Source: Anaerocolumna chitinilytica (GTDB lineage: Bacteria > Bacillota > Clostridia > Lachnospirales > Lachnospiraceae). Taken from it: 64,000 bases of DNA. Below are positions 1 through 9,049 of this stretch, in pieces. The notes beneath the pieces were generated by a model. That model worked only from the letters and a program-made list of their open reading frames with translations. It ran no database searches and had not been told where the DNA came from. The position numbers and the translations under genes were made by a program. How positions within the stretch are numbered: position 1 is the stretch's first letter; the number at the start of each line of letters is the position of its first letter. The stretch lies in the NCBI RefSeq assembly GCF_014218355.1, contig NZ_AP023368.1, positions 3,414,001-3,478,000 of the forward strand. Direction: 5' to 3'.

Positions 1-449
1 TCTTCAATCATTTGTATAACATCCTCTTTATCCACCCCATATGGAAAATCAGGAAGTTTTATCAGGCTGGGAGCTGCTGCTGCAAAAAGTGCCAGTTTAG
101 ATACTCCGTAGCCTTTATGGCGCCCCATGTATTTTACTGATATTGCACCTCCATTGGAATGTCCGGCTAACGTAAAGTCATATAAATGCAATGCTTCAAC
201 CACAGACCTCACATCATCTGCCATGGTACCAAAATCATAGCCGTAAAAAGGTCTGTCTGATTTACCGAATCCTCTGACATCAATTCCAATACACCTATAA
301 CCCAGTTTAGGAAGCTGGTTAAACTGATATTCAAACAAATTGTGATCTCCTGGCCAGCCATGTACGAACAGAATCGTTTTTTTACACTGAGGATTAAGAT
401 CTTCTACATATATATTTACATCATCTGCAACGGTAATATAGTATCCCAT
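1..449 (-). CDS. alpha/beta hydrolase, C-terminal part outside window
   Basis: The reading frame opens with ATG at 449 and runs off the left edge, giving about 149 residues. Visible landmarks of the alpha/beta-hydrolase fold are the oxyanion-hole segment FVHGWPGDH near residue 30, the segment GIDVRGFGKSDRP, and the nucleophile elbow GHSNGG, whose serine would be the catalytic nucleophile. The catalytic histidine lies outside the window. The family includes esterases, haloperoxidase-like and epoxide-hydrolase-like enzymes, and the substrate cannot be told from this part. No signal peptide is seen, so it is probably cytoplasmic. Confidence 0.85.
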   Translation of the reverse strand, partial: MGYYITVADDVNIYVEDLNPQCKKTILFVHGWPGDHNLFEYQFNQLPKLGYRCIGIDVRGFGKSDRPFYGYDFGTMADDVRSVVEALHLYDFTLAGHSNGGAISVKYMGRHKGYGVSKLALFAAAAPSLIKLPDFPYGVDKEDVIQMIE

Positions 450-618
450 AAGTAAGGTTCCTCATCAGATATCGTTTAGTTTATTATACTCACAAAGTAC
501 ACATCTAATGAAAACAAGTGACAATATTTAAAATTATTTCATTGGTATTTCAAAACTGTGAAGTAGAACTGCCCCATCCTGCGTTGTATACTTTGAAACA
601 CTATGATATAACGCAGTG

Positions 619-1101
619 TTAGTTTTGAGAAACCATTTTTTCAAGAACCTGTTTTAATAAATCTGCATTTAATATTTCATAATAACCTTTATTGGCGGAC
701 TCATACCAAATATTAATATTACCTAAAAGAATATGCATAGGGTTATTGTTCCAAATCAAATCAATTTCCCATGTTACATCAGAACCATTGTAAGGCGAAT
801 ATGTTTTCAATGTGCGTTTACACATACTTGTGCTTAAAAGTTTGATAAACTCGTTTGCATCTACTTTATCTGTAATATCTTTGCCTTCGTATGAAACATC
901 CGTTAGAGCCACCCAATTATCGCTTGTAGATTTAACCTCACATGTAGAACCGCCTTCTGTTACGGTTCTAGTAACTTCTGCAACAGTATAAGGGCTACTT
1001 ATAATCGGTTTTTCTCTAAAAATAAAATGTATATATACTAAAATACCTATAAATAGAATTGGTATCAAGGTAAACAATAAAATCTTTTTTATATTTTTCA
1101 T
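619..1101 (-). CDS. small membrane-anchored extracytoplasmic protein, unknown function
   Basis: The protein has 160 residues from the ATG at 1101, which follows AAAGG eight bases upstream; a longer frame to 1182 lacks a ribosome site. A lysine-rich start (MKNIKKI) and one hydrophobic helix (about residues 6-25) make an N-terminal anchor, and the rest is predicted outside the cell. Two cysteines in the outer part (in STCEVK and MCKRT) could form a disulfide. I do not recognise the family. It stands alone between the hydrolase and a gene-poor stretch, on the same strand as both neighbours. Confidence 0.6.
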   Translation of the reverse strand: MKNIKKILLFTLIPILFIGILVYIHFIFREKPIISSPYTVAEVTRTVTEGGSTCEVKSTSDNWVALTDVSYEGKDITDKVDANEFIKLLSTSMCKRTLKTYSPYNGSDVTWEIDLIWNNNPMHILLGNINIWYESANKGYYEILNADLLKQVLEKMVSQN

Positions 1102-1521
1102 TAAAATACCTTTTCTTTCTTTGATATCCTGAACAGTATATAAATAATCTTCAGACCGAATTTGATAACGAAGATGAATCATTTCGGGTTATTTCCTAAA
1201 GTAAATTTAATTATACAATAGACTGACATAGCCGCTCTAACAATGAACAGACTTACAACTAAGATAATTACACATAAACTTATACGCGAATTAAGTCCTA
1301 AGCGGCAAAAAAATATCGCAAACGCTGTAGAACTTAAAAATATCCATAATATTTATTATCAACCTTTTTTCTGATAGATAATTTTTTTAATAAACTGGAA
1401 CATTACACACCTTACCCTCGACATTGCTTCACAATGGATATTATTGCGAAGCCTTTATATGGTAATATTATACATTATGTACTTGTATAACAGCAATATA
1501 TTTATCTGATAGAATTAAATA
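1102..1521. other. intergenic, AT-rich, no gene seen
   Basis: About 420 bases of AT-rich sequence with no frame supported by a ribosome site and no clear hairpin. It probably carries the promoter of the leftward gene at 619-1101. Confidence 0.4.
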
Positions 1522-1726
1522 TTAAGGATATCTTAATCGTCCATCATGCATGATAATTAACTCTCGTAAAATTTTTTCCAGTTTTGTATTGGCATAGTTC
1601 ATTTCTTGGCTGCCTCATAAGCAGCTAGATACAATACCTCGAAAAGATTTGTATCACTAAGTAATAGGCTTCGTTGATAGTATTCGGATACTTTTCCTAA
1701 ATTTACTTTTAGATTATGCTATTGTA
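1522..1726 (-). pseudogene. possible C-terminal gene remnant with a one-base frameshift
   Basis: On the minus strand two frames join into one protein-like stretch of about 66 residues. The first part contains KVSEYYQRSLLL and VLYLAAYEAAKK, then stops at TGA. The second begins in the overlapping frame with MNYANTKLEKIL and ends DGRLRYP before TAA at 1522. The switch lies at an AAATG run, where one lost A would restore a continuous frame. There is no start codon or ribosome site, and an upstream in-frame stop lies just after the AraC gene. I do not recognise the family; the call rests on protein-like composition and the neat frame junction only. Confidence 0.3.
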
Positions 1727-1739
1727 AATCTTGTTTGCA

Positions 1740-2681
1740 TCAGATTTGGTCTATATTATAAGAATTTATACCCGTAGAAGAACGCAGGCGTTTCATATCA
1801 CTGATCGGTGGAAGTCCAAATAAACGGGTATATTCCCGGCTGAATTGCGATGGGCTTTCATAACCAACCTGAAAGCAGACAGTAGCCGCTTCTGATTCTT
1901 CTGCCAGCAGCAAGCGTCTTGCCGCCTGTAATCTGATTAGTTTTTGATATTGGAGAGGACTCATTGATGTAACCTTTTTAAATTGATTATACAATGCAGA
2001 GGTACTCATATTTACTTTAGCTGCCATGTTTTCTATTTTCATCGGCTTTGCAAATTCTTCATTAATCCATCCAATCACCTTTGAAATACGACTTGCATTG
2101 TTCCCAATCATTGCAAACTGTGTGACCGCTCCTTGATCCTCTTTTAAAATCCGGTATAGTATTTCCCGTATAATAAGAGGCGAAATCACTTTAATATCCT
2201 CATCGGTTTCTAAAAGACGCACAAGCCTTAACATAGCATCAAGTAAATCGTAATTTGTCCTTTTAATCACCAAACTTCGTTTAGAATCTTTTCCTTCCTT
2301 TAAGTATTTATTTGATTCTGCAACAATATCAATTATTTGATTTATATGAAAGCTTAATTTGATACACAAATAAGGTTCCTGAGCATCCGCCTGTATGATT
2401 CGGCTGTAAACCGGCAGATGAACAGAGGTTACCAGATAAGACGTCGGATCATACCTATAACTCTCATTCGCTAATGTTACCATTTTAGCACCTTGTACAA
2501 TAACCAATAAGGAAGGCTCATAAATAACAGGCAGCGGTTCCGATTCACCTGATGCACGTATGATATCCAATGCCGGTATTGCTGTGGAATGTATACCATC
2601 TGTCTTTACAAGGCGATTCAATAATAGTATTAAATCCTTCTGACACTCTTTCATTTTATTCTCTAAAATTTCATTATTCAT
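1740..2681 (-). CDS. AraC family transcriptional regulator
   Basis: This is a 313-residue regulator with an AraC-type N-terminal cupin-like domain (about residues 30-190; note VIVQGAKMV and YLVTSVHLPV) and two C-terminal helix-turn-helix motifs (about 210-305; NMSTSALYNQFKKVT and VGYESPSQFSREYTRLFG). The start is the ATG at 2681, with AGGAG nine bases before it; the longer frame to 2744 has no such site. It lies downstream of the SDR oxidoreductase on the same strand with a 150-base gap. In this subfamily such a regulator often controls an adjacent oxidoreductase; that link is inferred here. Confidence 0.88.
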   Translation of the reverse strand: MNNEILENKMKECQKDLILLLNRLVKTDGIHSTAIPALDIIRASGESEPLPVIYEPSLLVIVQGAKMVTLANESYRYDPTSYLVTSVHLPVYSRIIQADAQEPYLCIKLSFHINQIIDIVAESNKYLKEGKDSKRSLVIKRTNYDLLDAMLRLVRLLETDEDIKVISPLIIREILYRILKEDQGAVTQFAMIGNNASRISKVIGWINEEFAKPMKIENMAAKVNMSTSALYNQFKKVTSMSPLQYQKLIRLQAARRLLLAEESEAATVCFQVGYESPSQFSREYTRLFGLPPISDMKRLRSSTGINSYNIDQI

Positions 2682-2832
2682 CGGAATTCCACTCCTGTCT
2701 GCATAAGTACAAAATAAAAATATCTGCTTAAAACCAATACACAAGCACCGGCAGGTATCCGATTAACAATAAGCAGATCGCCAAACCGATTCAATTTAAA
2801 ACTCATGGCGGAATATTCCTGTGCTAGCAACT

Positions 2833-3573
2833 TTAAACCATACCACCATTTGCATAAATCGTCTGGCCGTTAATCCATCTTGCCGGTCCCGCAAGAAATG
2901 AAACAACTTCTGAAATATCCTCCGGTCTACCTAATCGCTCAATTGGATTCATCTTAGACATATGTTCAATAGTTTCAGTATCCTTTCCCTGTAAAAACAA
3001 TTCTGTCGCCGTAGGCCCGGGAGCCACGGCATTTACAGTAATATCGCGTCCCCGAAGTTCCTTTGCCAGGATGAGGCTGATAGCATCAACAGCTCCCTTA
3101 CTGGCAGCATACGCCGCATAGGTAGGCAATGCAATCTTTTTTACCGATGTCGAAAGATTGATAATAGCACCACCGGAACGAACTCGTCTGGCTGCCTGCT
3201 GGTTGACCACAAAAGTTCCTCGAATATTCGTGCGATGCATACGATCCAACTTATCCAGATCGAAATTGGCCACCGTATCCAGAATCATGATGCCTGCAGA
3301 ATTAACTACAACATCAATACCTCCGAATACTTCCTCCGCCTTATCGAACAGACGGCTCACCGCAGCCTCATCGGCAACATCAGCCTGAAACGCAATGGCA
3401 CAACCTTTTTTTTCAGTAATTTCCTGCACCGTTTTATTTGCTTCATCACTGTTGCTTGAATAAGCAATCACTATAGCCTGTCCATCTGCCGCCAGTCTTT
3501 CTGCAATTGCCCGTCCAATGCCACGTGATCCACCTGTAACAATAGCAACTCTCTGTTTGTGAATACTTTCCAT
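2833..3573 (-). CDS. SDR family NAD(P)-dependent oxidoreductase
   Basis: This is a classical short-chain dehydrogenase/reductase of 246 residues, the usual length. The cofactor-binding TGGSRGIG motif is at residues 13-20, the NSAG motif at 91-94, the catalytic serine lies in STS at 141-143, and the YxxxK pair is Y155/K159 (YAASK). The C-terminal segment RWINGQTIYANGG is typical of FabG-like members. The exact substrate is open; the likeness to 3-oxoacyl-ACP reductases is at family level only. AGGAG precedes the ATG. It is the first gene of a leftward pair with the AraC regulator. Confidence 0.9.
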   Translation of the reverse strand: MESIHKQRVAIVTGGSRGIGRAIAERLAADGQAIVIAYSSNSDEANKTVQEITEKKGCAIAFQADVADEAAVSRLFDKAEEVFGGIDVVVNSAGIMILDTVANFDLDKLDRMHRTNIRGTFVVNQQAARRVRSGGAIINLSTSVKKIALPTYAAYAASKGAVDAISLILAKELRGRDITVNAVAPGPTATELFLQGKDTETIEHMSKMNPIERLGRPEDISEVVSFLAGPARWINGQTIYANGGMV

Positions 3574-4092
3574 AATAAAAATCTCCTTGTATAAATGATA
3601 AAATCAACTTGTATCTAATTAACATCTTAAGTAACCATATCTGCCCTTATAGGAGCTTTCCGATTACTATATCACTCCACTATTATATATTATATATTTA
3701 AAAACCCGGTAGCCTATTCGTAGCAAATCATTGCCTAATTCTACAAAAGATATTTAAATTTATCCCTTTCATATCCTATCGTATCATCCTTTTTAAATAG
3801 AACTCCTGCGGAATTGTCTTAAATTCTTTGCCAATACAATAAAAAAGATAGATTGTCAGTCAGATAATATATGTAAATAGAAAAGGGTAAGTACTGCAAA
3901 CTTTACCTACCCTTTCCTACTGTATGAATCTCTAAAGAAGGGTATTAAAAAAACAGGGTAGCTTTAAGAAGCCCTGTTAATTTTAGGAATTAGTTATATA
4001 TTATTTAATAAATTGTAATATTTTCTCGATATTTGGATCTTCAGAAATCAGTATATCTGTATATTCACGAAAAAGATTTCAGTCAAACATGG
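3574..4092. other. intergenic with tandem hairpins and a short gene-end-like remnant
   Basis: The stretch holds a strong leftward terminator (separate entry) and a second hairpin near 3882-3915, whose arms are AAAGGGTA and TACCCTTT; on the minus strand it is followed by a T-rich run. At 4001-4078, directly after the stop of the XRE gene, the minus strand reads 25 protein-like residues ending IEKILQFIK with no start codon. That may be the tail of a lost gene, but it is too short to identify. Confidence 0.35.
3950..3980 (-). terminator. rho-independent terminator of the XRE gene
   Basis: Arms AACAGG and CCTGTT plus an inner GCTT/AAGC pair form a hairpin. Read leftward it is followed by a run of seven T, the classic layout. 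It sits about 115 bases past the stop of the regulator at 4093. Confidence 0.75.
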
Positions 4093-4914
4093 TTATATTT
4101 TTTGTCTAATTTTTTCTGCAGTAGAAGGCGAGGCAGTATATATCATTAATTTCAAATCGGGATAGTCTGATAACTGCAAATTTACATGTTCAAACTCCAA
4201 TTCTCCAATTTGAGGGTAATTCCATAGTTTGTGACAATCAGTAATAGTTTTAACTTCATAACGAGGCCACCATAGACGAAATAATTCACTTTCCGCTTTA
4301 AACTTTTCAATCATATCGTTTAACCTGTCATCTTGAGGATACCTGGCACAGTCGGCCCTAAATCTGGCAATCATGATTTTAGCTTTTTCTTCCCAATCTG
4401 AGTTAATTTCTTTTTTAAAGGGATCTGTTAAAAATTGATGTAATAAATTTAGTTTTGGATTTATGCCCGCGGAATATGAAGGGAATCTAAATAAAAATTC
4501 TGCTGCAGGATTCCATATTAGTAGGTCCCAGTATTTATCTATTACATATGCAGGATTAGGCTCTAATGCAAAAACAGTTCTTTCTAATCCAATACTTAAT
4601 TCTTTATATACTTCTGATTCTTCCATTTCATCTGATTTAGATAACAAAAAAAGATATCGTCGCTCGTCATCGGATAATTTTAAAGCTTTAGCCAAACTCT
4701 CCAATACTTGATTGGAGGGATGTACATCTTTACCTTGCTCTATAGATGTGTACCAAGAAACACCAATGTTAGCAAGCTGAGCCACCTCTTCGCGACGAAG
4801 CCCGGGGGTACGGCGGCGGGTATTTGTGAACATTCCAACCTGTTCTGGTGTAAGTCGTTGTCTACAGGCACGCAAAAATTCACCCAGTGAATTCTGAGTT
4901 ATAAAATTATTCAT
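4093..4914 (-). CDS. XRE family regulator with MmyB-like ligand-binding domain
   Basis: This is a 273-residue DNA-binding protein. The first 80 residues form an XRE helix-turn-helix (RREEVAQLANIGVSWYTSIE and VLESLAKALKLSDDERRY). The rest matches the MmyB-like ligand-binding domain, with the usual NPAYVIDKYWDLLIWNPAA and HKLWNYPQIGELEFEHVNL blocks. It is transcribed divergently from the epimerase gene at 5049 across 134 bases. Such regulators commonly repress a divergent reductase or epimerase gene, so control of that neighbour is likely but inferred. Confidence 0.88.
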   Translation of the reverse strand: MNNFITQNSLGEFLRACRQRLTPEQVGMFTNTRRRTPGLRREEVAQLANIGVSWYTSIEQGKDVHPSNQVLESLAKALKLSDDERRYLFLLSKSDEMEESEVYKELSIGLERTVFALEPNPAYVIDKYWDLLIWNPAAEFLFRFPSYSAGINPKLNLLHQFLTDPFKKEINSDWEEKAKIMIARFRADCARYPQDDRLNDMIEKFKAESELFRLWWPRYEVKTITDCHKLWNYPQIGELEFEHVNLQLSDYPDLKLMIYTASPSTAEKIRQKI

Positions 4915-4955
4915 ATGTTATCACCCCTATCCTACTACTCTCAATCCTACGATAA

Positions 4956-4966
4956 CCACAGTGTGG
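4956..4966. promoter_or_regulatory. palindrome, candidate XRE operator
   Basis: CCACAGTGTGG is a perfect 11-base palindrome (centre G) within the divergent intergenic region, 42 bases from the regulator start and 83 from the epimerase start. The position suits a shared operator. The assignment is inferred; no second copy was seen. Confidence 0.4.
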
Positions 4967-5048
4967 CTCTGTTATTTTAACACTGATATAATTACTATTG
5001 CAATATAAAAAATACAATCAAACAATTTGAATAGGAGTGAATTAATTT

Positions 5049-5921
5049 ATGAAGATATTTGTAACTGGAGCAACGGGAAAGGTTGGGAGTCGGTTCGTAC
5101 CCTATTTACTTAAGCGAGGATATGACGTTCGTATTCTTGTAAGAAGTACTGAGAGGGCACTTCCCTTGAAAGAACAAGGTGCAGAAGTTGTGGTTGGTGA
5201 TCTTTTGGATAATGAGAATCTCGCTGAAGCTATACGAGGTGTTGATGCCGTGGTGCATCTAGCTGCTCAGTTTCGTGGTGTCAGCGAAGAAATAGCACGA
5301 GTATCCAATATAGATGCCAGCATAATATTAGCAAAAGCAGCTCTTGATGCAGGGGTTACAAGGTTTGTTTTTAGTAGTACAAGTTTGGTATACGGAGGTA
5401 TCAGTAGAATTAACCCATGTAGCGAAGACGATGTTCTTCAGCCAGTTTTACCCTACCCAAGAACAAAAGTAGCTGCTGAACAAGCTCTACTTAAACTCTA
5501 TAGAGAAGAGGGTTTGGATTTACGTATTTTAAGATTTGCCTTTGTTTATGGCGATCATGACCCTCATATTGAAGAATTTTCTCCAATTATGAGTAAATGG
5601 AATCCATCCCTTCAAATGTCGCTAGTACATCATGAGGATGTGAGTCAAGCATTAATGCTTGCGGCTACTACACAAGATGTTAACAGTAGAGTATATAACG
5701 TTGCTGATGATGCTCCCATATCTATTGGCGAACTTCTTAGACTTAATCGTTTTCCAGAACAGGTACCTCCTAGTGGAGGATGGCCAAGTTTTAGCCCATG
5801 TGATATGGTATTGGATACAACACGAATTATACACGATCTTAATTTCCACTCCCAATATCCTTCTTTTTATACTGCTATAGATAAAAAAGCCTCGATTGAC
5901 CCAGAGAGAGCCGGGGCTTAG
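5049..5921 (+). CDS. NAD-dependent epimerase/dehydratase (extended SDR)
   Basis: This 290-residue protein starts with a Rossmann fold carrying GATGKVG at residues 7-13 and continues with VVHLAA at 68-73. The active-site pair is Y136/K140 (YPRTK) and the serines lie in SSTS near 109-112. This is the layout of UDP-sugar epimerases and related extended SDR reductases; the substrate is unknown. The ATG follows AGGAG at a longish 11-base spacing. An IS256-type remnant begins within a few bases of the stop codon, so the last residues may have been altered by that insertion. Divergent from the XRE regulator. Confidence 0.87.
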   Translation: MKIFVTGATGKVGSRFVPYLLKRGYDVRILVRSTERALPLKEQGAEVVVGDLLDNENLAEAIRGVDAVVHLAAQFRGVSEEIARVSNIDASIILAKAALDAGVTRFVFSSTSLVYGGISRINPCSEDDVLQPVLPYPRTKVAAEQALLKLYREEGLDLRILRFAFVYGDHDPHIEEFSPIMSKWNPSLQMSLVHHEDVSQALMLAATTQDVNSRVYNVADDAPISIGELLRLNRFPEQVPPSGGWPSFSPCDMVLDTTRIIHDLNFHSQYPSFYTAIDKKASIDPERAGA

Positions 5922-5943
5922 AGGGAGTACCCAAAGTTTGTGT

Positions 5944-5989
5944 AAACCTCCAAACTGATGTAAAATAAAATTACTCAGTTTGGAGGTTT
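5944..5989 (+). promoter_or_regulatory. hairpin hiding the transposase ribosome site, also terminator-like
   Basis: The arms are perfect 15-base inverted repeats (5944-5958, AAACCTCCAAACTGA, and 5975-5989). The right arm contains GGAGG, the ribosome site of the transposase ATG at 5996, and is followed by a T-rich stretch. RNA read in from outside would fold and hide the site, which is a known device in insertion sequences to limit expression from outside promoters. It may also terminate transcripts of the epimerase. Confidence 0.7.
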
Positions 5990-5995
5990 TATTTT

Positions 5996-6592
5996 ATGGC
6001 AAAGAGAAGAAGGGACGAATCTCCCGAAAGACAAGCACTACGAGAAATGGTTAATGGGTATCTGAAAGAAAATCCGGTCAAGAATGGAACAGACGTCAAT
6101 GCTCTCATGAGAGAAATGATGTCTGTTATCCTAGAAGGAAGCCTAGATGGCGAAATGGATGAGGAACTGGGTTACTCTAAGTATGATTTCCGGAACAAAG
6201 AAACAGATAACAGCAGAAATGGCTATAACTCAAAAACATAACATACCAGTTATGGCGACAGGGAACTGGACGTTCCCCGTGACCGAATTGGGGAGTTTGA
6301 GCCTAAAATCGTTAAGAAATATCAAAATACTCTGACCCAGGACATGGAGGAAAAAATCATTTCCATGTATGCCAAAGGAATGACAACTGGAGATATTGAG
6401 AGCCATATGCAGGAACTTTATGGTGTAGATATTTCAGACAGTACTATCAGCCGAATCACAGATAAAATACTCCCTATCGTGAAAGAATGGCAGGAACGGC
6501 CACTGGAAGAAATCTATGCAGTGGTATTCATGGATGCTATACATTTTCATGTAAGAAGTGAAGGACGAATTGTCAAAAAAGCAGCAATATAA
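5996..6592 (+). pseudogene. IS256-family transposase, nonsense mutation and truncation
   Basis: The frame encodes a typical IS256 transposase N-terminus (residues such as LREMMSVILEGSLDGEMDEE, then GDRELDVPRDR). It is broken by an in-frame TAA at 6239-6241; reading resumes in the same frame, so this is a stop mutation and not a frameshift. Coding likeness continues through the helix-turn-helix (GMTTGDIESHMQELYG) to the first catalytic aspartate (VFMDAIHFHVR) and ends at a TAA at 6592. The other two catalytic residues (D and E) are missing. The family's usual length is about 400 residues; under 200 remain. Confidence 0.85.
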
Positions 6593-6655
6593 GTAATGAC
6601 CTGTCTTTCTTCGGTTTCTTTTCCATATATCTCTCCTGTCTTAGATTCTTACTTA

Positions 6656-7987
6656 CTATTCGCGAATAATTTTCTTGATTATTATGGATGTAAATGTAGC
6701 TACAAATAATAATCCCAATAATATTTGAAGAGTACATAACGCTGTACTAACCCAACCCAAAGGTGTTATGTTTCCATACCCTACTGTCGAGAGTGTTACA
6801 ACACTAAAATGAATACCTAAGCCAAAATCTTTTAGCAATTGCATTAAATCAAATGGATTACCACCAATTATTACATACTGTATTTCCCTGTTTGGTAACT
6901 GGAGACCTGAGAAAAGATAGATAATTGCAAAAGCAATTATAATTCCAGCAAACCAAAGTATAAATCTAAAAATCTTTTCTCCAAAGCCACATAGCGCCCA
7001 GCTTATTCTATCCCATATTTGTAGATACCATTTTTCTTTTGCTATCATATGATGTTTTTGGTATTGATATTTATATTCACTTATAAAGTCTATATCGCCA
7101 TTTTTTGAATGTAAGCTATTTACTAGAGTATAATACAGCTTTGATAAATCTGCTGCGTCTTCTCTATTCATCTTCTTAATATCAAGTGAGTTTTCTTTCT
7201 TTCTTGGTGATTTGTTCTTATAACTCATTAAATCTATGTATGTGCTCCTATGAAATTCACTATCTGCATACTGTCCATAAAACTCAATATCTGCTTTCTT
7301 CATTTTTAGAATACTAACCCCAGCTATGTCAGAATCATTGGATACAACATCATAAAAACCGCATTCTGTAAATACACTATTTATTAATGAACAATCATTA
7401 AATGAAGTAAGAATCAATGAACAGTTTTCCCATAGTACATATTCTAATTTACAGTTCTTGAACTTTGCCGTTATCCAACAATCAATAAACTGAGAAGATA
7501 CCATCTCTGTTTCAAACTCACCCTTACCGTTATGACCTACAGTAGTTTTACAAAAATAGCAATCCTCAAAGATGATACCTAACTCTTTTGTCTTGCAGTT
7601 AATAAACTTGCATCCAAAAAATCTACAATTTATAAATTTTATATTCTGGAATTCACAATTAGTAAATGTGACATTCCAAAATGTAGCATTCTGCTCATAC
7701 ATTTCATTTTCAGATAGAACTGCAGTCTTACCCAGTTTTGTATCTGTAAAGGTTACAAAAGAATATGTTTTGTTTGGTAGTTCTAATGGGTCTTTACTCC
7801 AATCCAAATTATTAAGTTTAACATCCATGAAGAGTACTTCATGTTCAGTTTCCTCAGGTAGTTTTTTATTACCTTTGCGCTGTAATTGTTCGGCTGTTTC
7901 CTTAGCAATTACTTTTGCTGTTACTTCACGATATCCTTTGATAACATCTAAATACTTCCTATTTTCTTTATCATAATTGATTTTCAA
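6656..7987 (-). CDS. pentapeptide-repeat protein fused to a potassium-channel pore
   Basis: This is a 443-residue protein. Residues about 95-235 are rich in pentapeptide-type repeats (for example TNCEFQNIKFINCRFFGCKF), which fold into a right-handed beta-helix. Residues about 330-443 hold two membrane helices around a pore loop with the selectivity filter TVGYG at about 401-405, as in two-helix K+ channels. The start is TTG, preceded by GGAGGG at five bases. The C-terminus (IIIKKIIRE) is cytoplasmic in the usual topology. The repeat part could act as a sensor or an assembly platform; that is inference. It is the last gene of a leftward pair, 50 bases after the membrane protein at 8038. Confidence 0.85.
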   Translation of the reverse strand: MKINYDKENRKYLDVIKGYREVTAKVIAKETAEQLQRKGNKKLPEETEHEVLFMDVKLNNLDWSKDPLELPNKTYSFVTFTDTKLGKTAVLSENEMYEQNATFWNVTFTNCEFQNIKFINCRFFGCKFINCKTKELGIIFEDCYFCKTTVGHNGKGEFETEMVSSQFIDCWITAKFKNCKLEYVLWENCSLILTSFNDCSLINSVFTECGFYDVVSNDSDIAGVSILKMKKADIEFYGQYADSEFHRSTYIDLMSYKNKSPRKKENSLDIKKMNREDAADLSKLYYTLVNSLHSKNGDIDFISEYKYQYQKHHMIAKEKWYLQIWDRISWALCGFGEKIFRFILWFAGIIIAFAIIYLFSGLQLPNREIQYVIIGGNPFDLMQLLKDFGLGIHFSVVTLSTVGYGNITPLGWVSTALCTLQILLGLLFVATFTSIIIKKIIRE

Positions 7988-8037
7988 TTTTACCCTCCGA
8001 TAACCAATCTAAAAATGTATATTAAGTTTAGTCTACC

Positions 8038-8715
8038 TTATTTGCTGATGTGATATATGATTACTTCCATTCCTCTTTTTGTATTTCCTACTTTATAAAT
8101 CCTGCCTACCAGCATATCTTCATTCACTATAAAAACTATATACTCATTTGCAAAGGCTGTATTCATATTATTTATATAGTCCTCATGCCACCCATACATT
8201 TCTACATTCCAGTTTAATAAATCAAAGTTCAACCCACTACCCAAATCTGTATAATATTCAAAGTCATTTGAGGCTTTTTTATTAACTGATACATAGGTTG
8301 CTTCTTGAGGGATTATTATCTCATTTATTTTCTTTAAAGAATTTTCATAAGATATATCAGTTGCAAGGCTATGCAAAGTATTAATCATTTCGTAGTATTT
8401 GTTCGCTGAAAACACTTCACTTACTGCATCTGAGATACTCCATTCCTGATGATATGCAATTATATACTTATCAACTGGAACTTTAACTGGTTCTGTTAGC
8501 TCAGTACTACCCATTGAAAGAATTATATTGCTTTCGTCATTATCTATTTGTCCCTTAATCTGATGTAAATACCTATTTATCAAAGGTATACTCACTAATA
8601 AAAGGATTACTAGAGTTGGGACACATATACAAAGAATATTTCTTTTAATCCTTTTCTTTTTATCTTCTTCATCCTCAAGCAATTCTCCAAAAAAGAATTC
8701 TTTTACTTTTCTCAT
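8038..8715 (-). CDS. single-pass membrane protein, unknown function
   Basis: This protein has 225 residues. A charged N-terminus (EEDKKKRIKRN) precedes one strong hydrophobic helix at about 28-48 (CICVPTLVILLLVSIPLI), leaving about 175 residues outside the cell by the positive-inside rule. The outer part has no motif I recognise and no cysteine pair. The ATG has AGG eight bases upstream. With the channel gene 50 bases downstream it looks like a two-gene operon, so a role as channel partner is possible but unproved. Confidence 0.6.
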   Translation of the reverse strand: MRKVKEFFFGELLEDEEDKKKRIKRNILCICVPTLVILLLVSIPLINRYLHQIKGQIDNDESNIILSMGSTELTEPVKVPVDKYIIAYHQEWSISDAVSEVFSANKYYEMINTLHSLATDISYENSLKKINEIIIPQEATYVSVNKKASNDFEYYTDLGSGLNFDLLNWNVEMYGWHEDYINNMNTAFANEYIVFIVNEDMLVGRIYKVGNTKRGMEVIIYHISK

Positions 8716-8942
8716 ACTTAATACCTAATTCTCTCCTAACATATAGATTAATCTTTCGCACATTTTGGCTTTACCCTTGTGTAACCAAAGAAATATATCA
8801 GGGCCTCGGTTTCACAATGCATAACTCTGCAAAAATTATCGTTTAAGAATACCCGGTATGTGACATATCCTTTATATCTTTATATTAGGCATTCATATTA
8901 ATCTGTTTACTTGATACTTTCTCATGGTGCCTGCCAAAGCAC

Positions 8943-9032
8943 TCATAATACCCTATGAAATGCTCCTTTTATCTCGGTACCGGTCATATAAAATTCTTCA
9001 TACCCATTATATACTTTCGTTTTTTCTTCCAT
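8943..9032 (-). CDS. small ORF of 29 residues, doubtful
   Basis: ATG at 9032, GAGG seven bases upstream, and a stop at 8943. The frame starts MEEKTKVYNGYEEFYMTG and begins only 17 bases after the stop of the gene at 9050-9835, on the same strand. The placement and ribosome site support translation, but the composition could equally be the head of a truncated gene. No family recognised. Confidence 0.3.
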   Translation of the reverse strand: MEEKTKVYNGYEEFYMTGTEIKGAFHRVL

Positions 9033-9049
9033 ATTAAGGCCTCACATAA

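Larger units (their letters stand above)
5928..6592 (+). mobile_element. truncated IS256-family insertion sequence
   Basis: About 0.66 kb of an IS256/Mutator-type element: the left end with its hairpin, the transposase start, and roughly the first half of the transposase. The right half and right end are missing; unrelated sequence follows 6592. The element should be immobile on its own. The exact left boundary is an estimate from where the epimerase gene ends. Confidence 0.75.

Noticed and set aside
6147..6335. Independent small gene inside the IS remnant
   Set aside because: It is the wrong frame over the transposase; the true frame continues after an in-frame stop, as shown by IS256-type residues on both sides.
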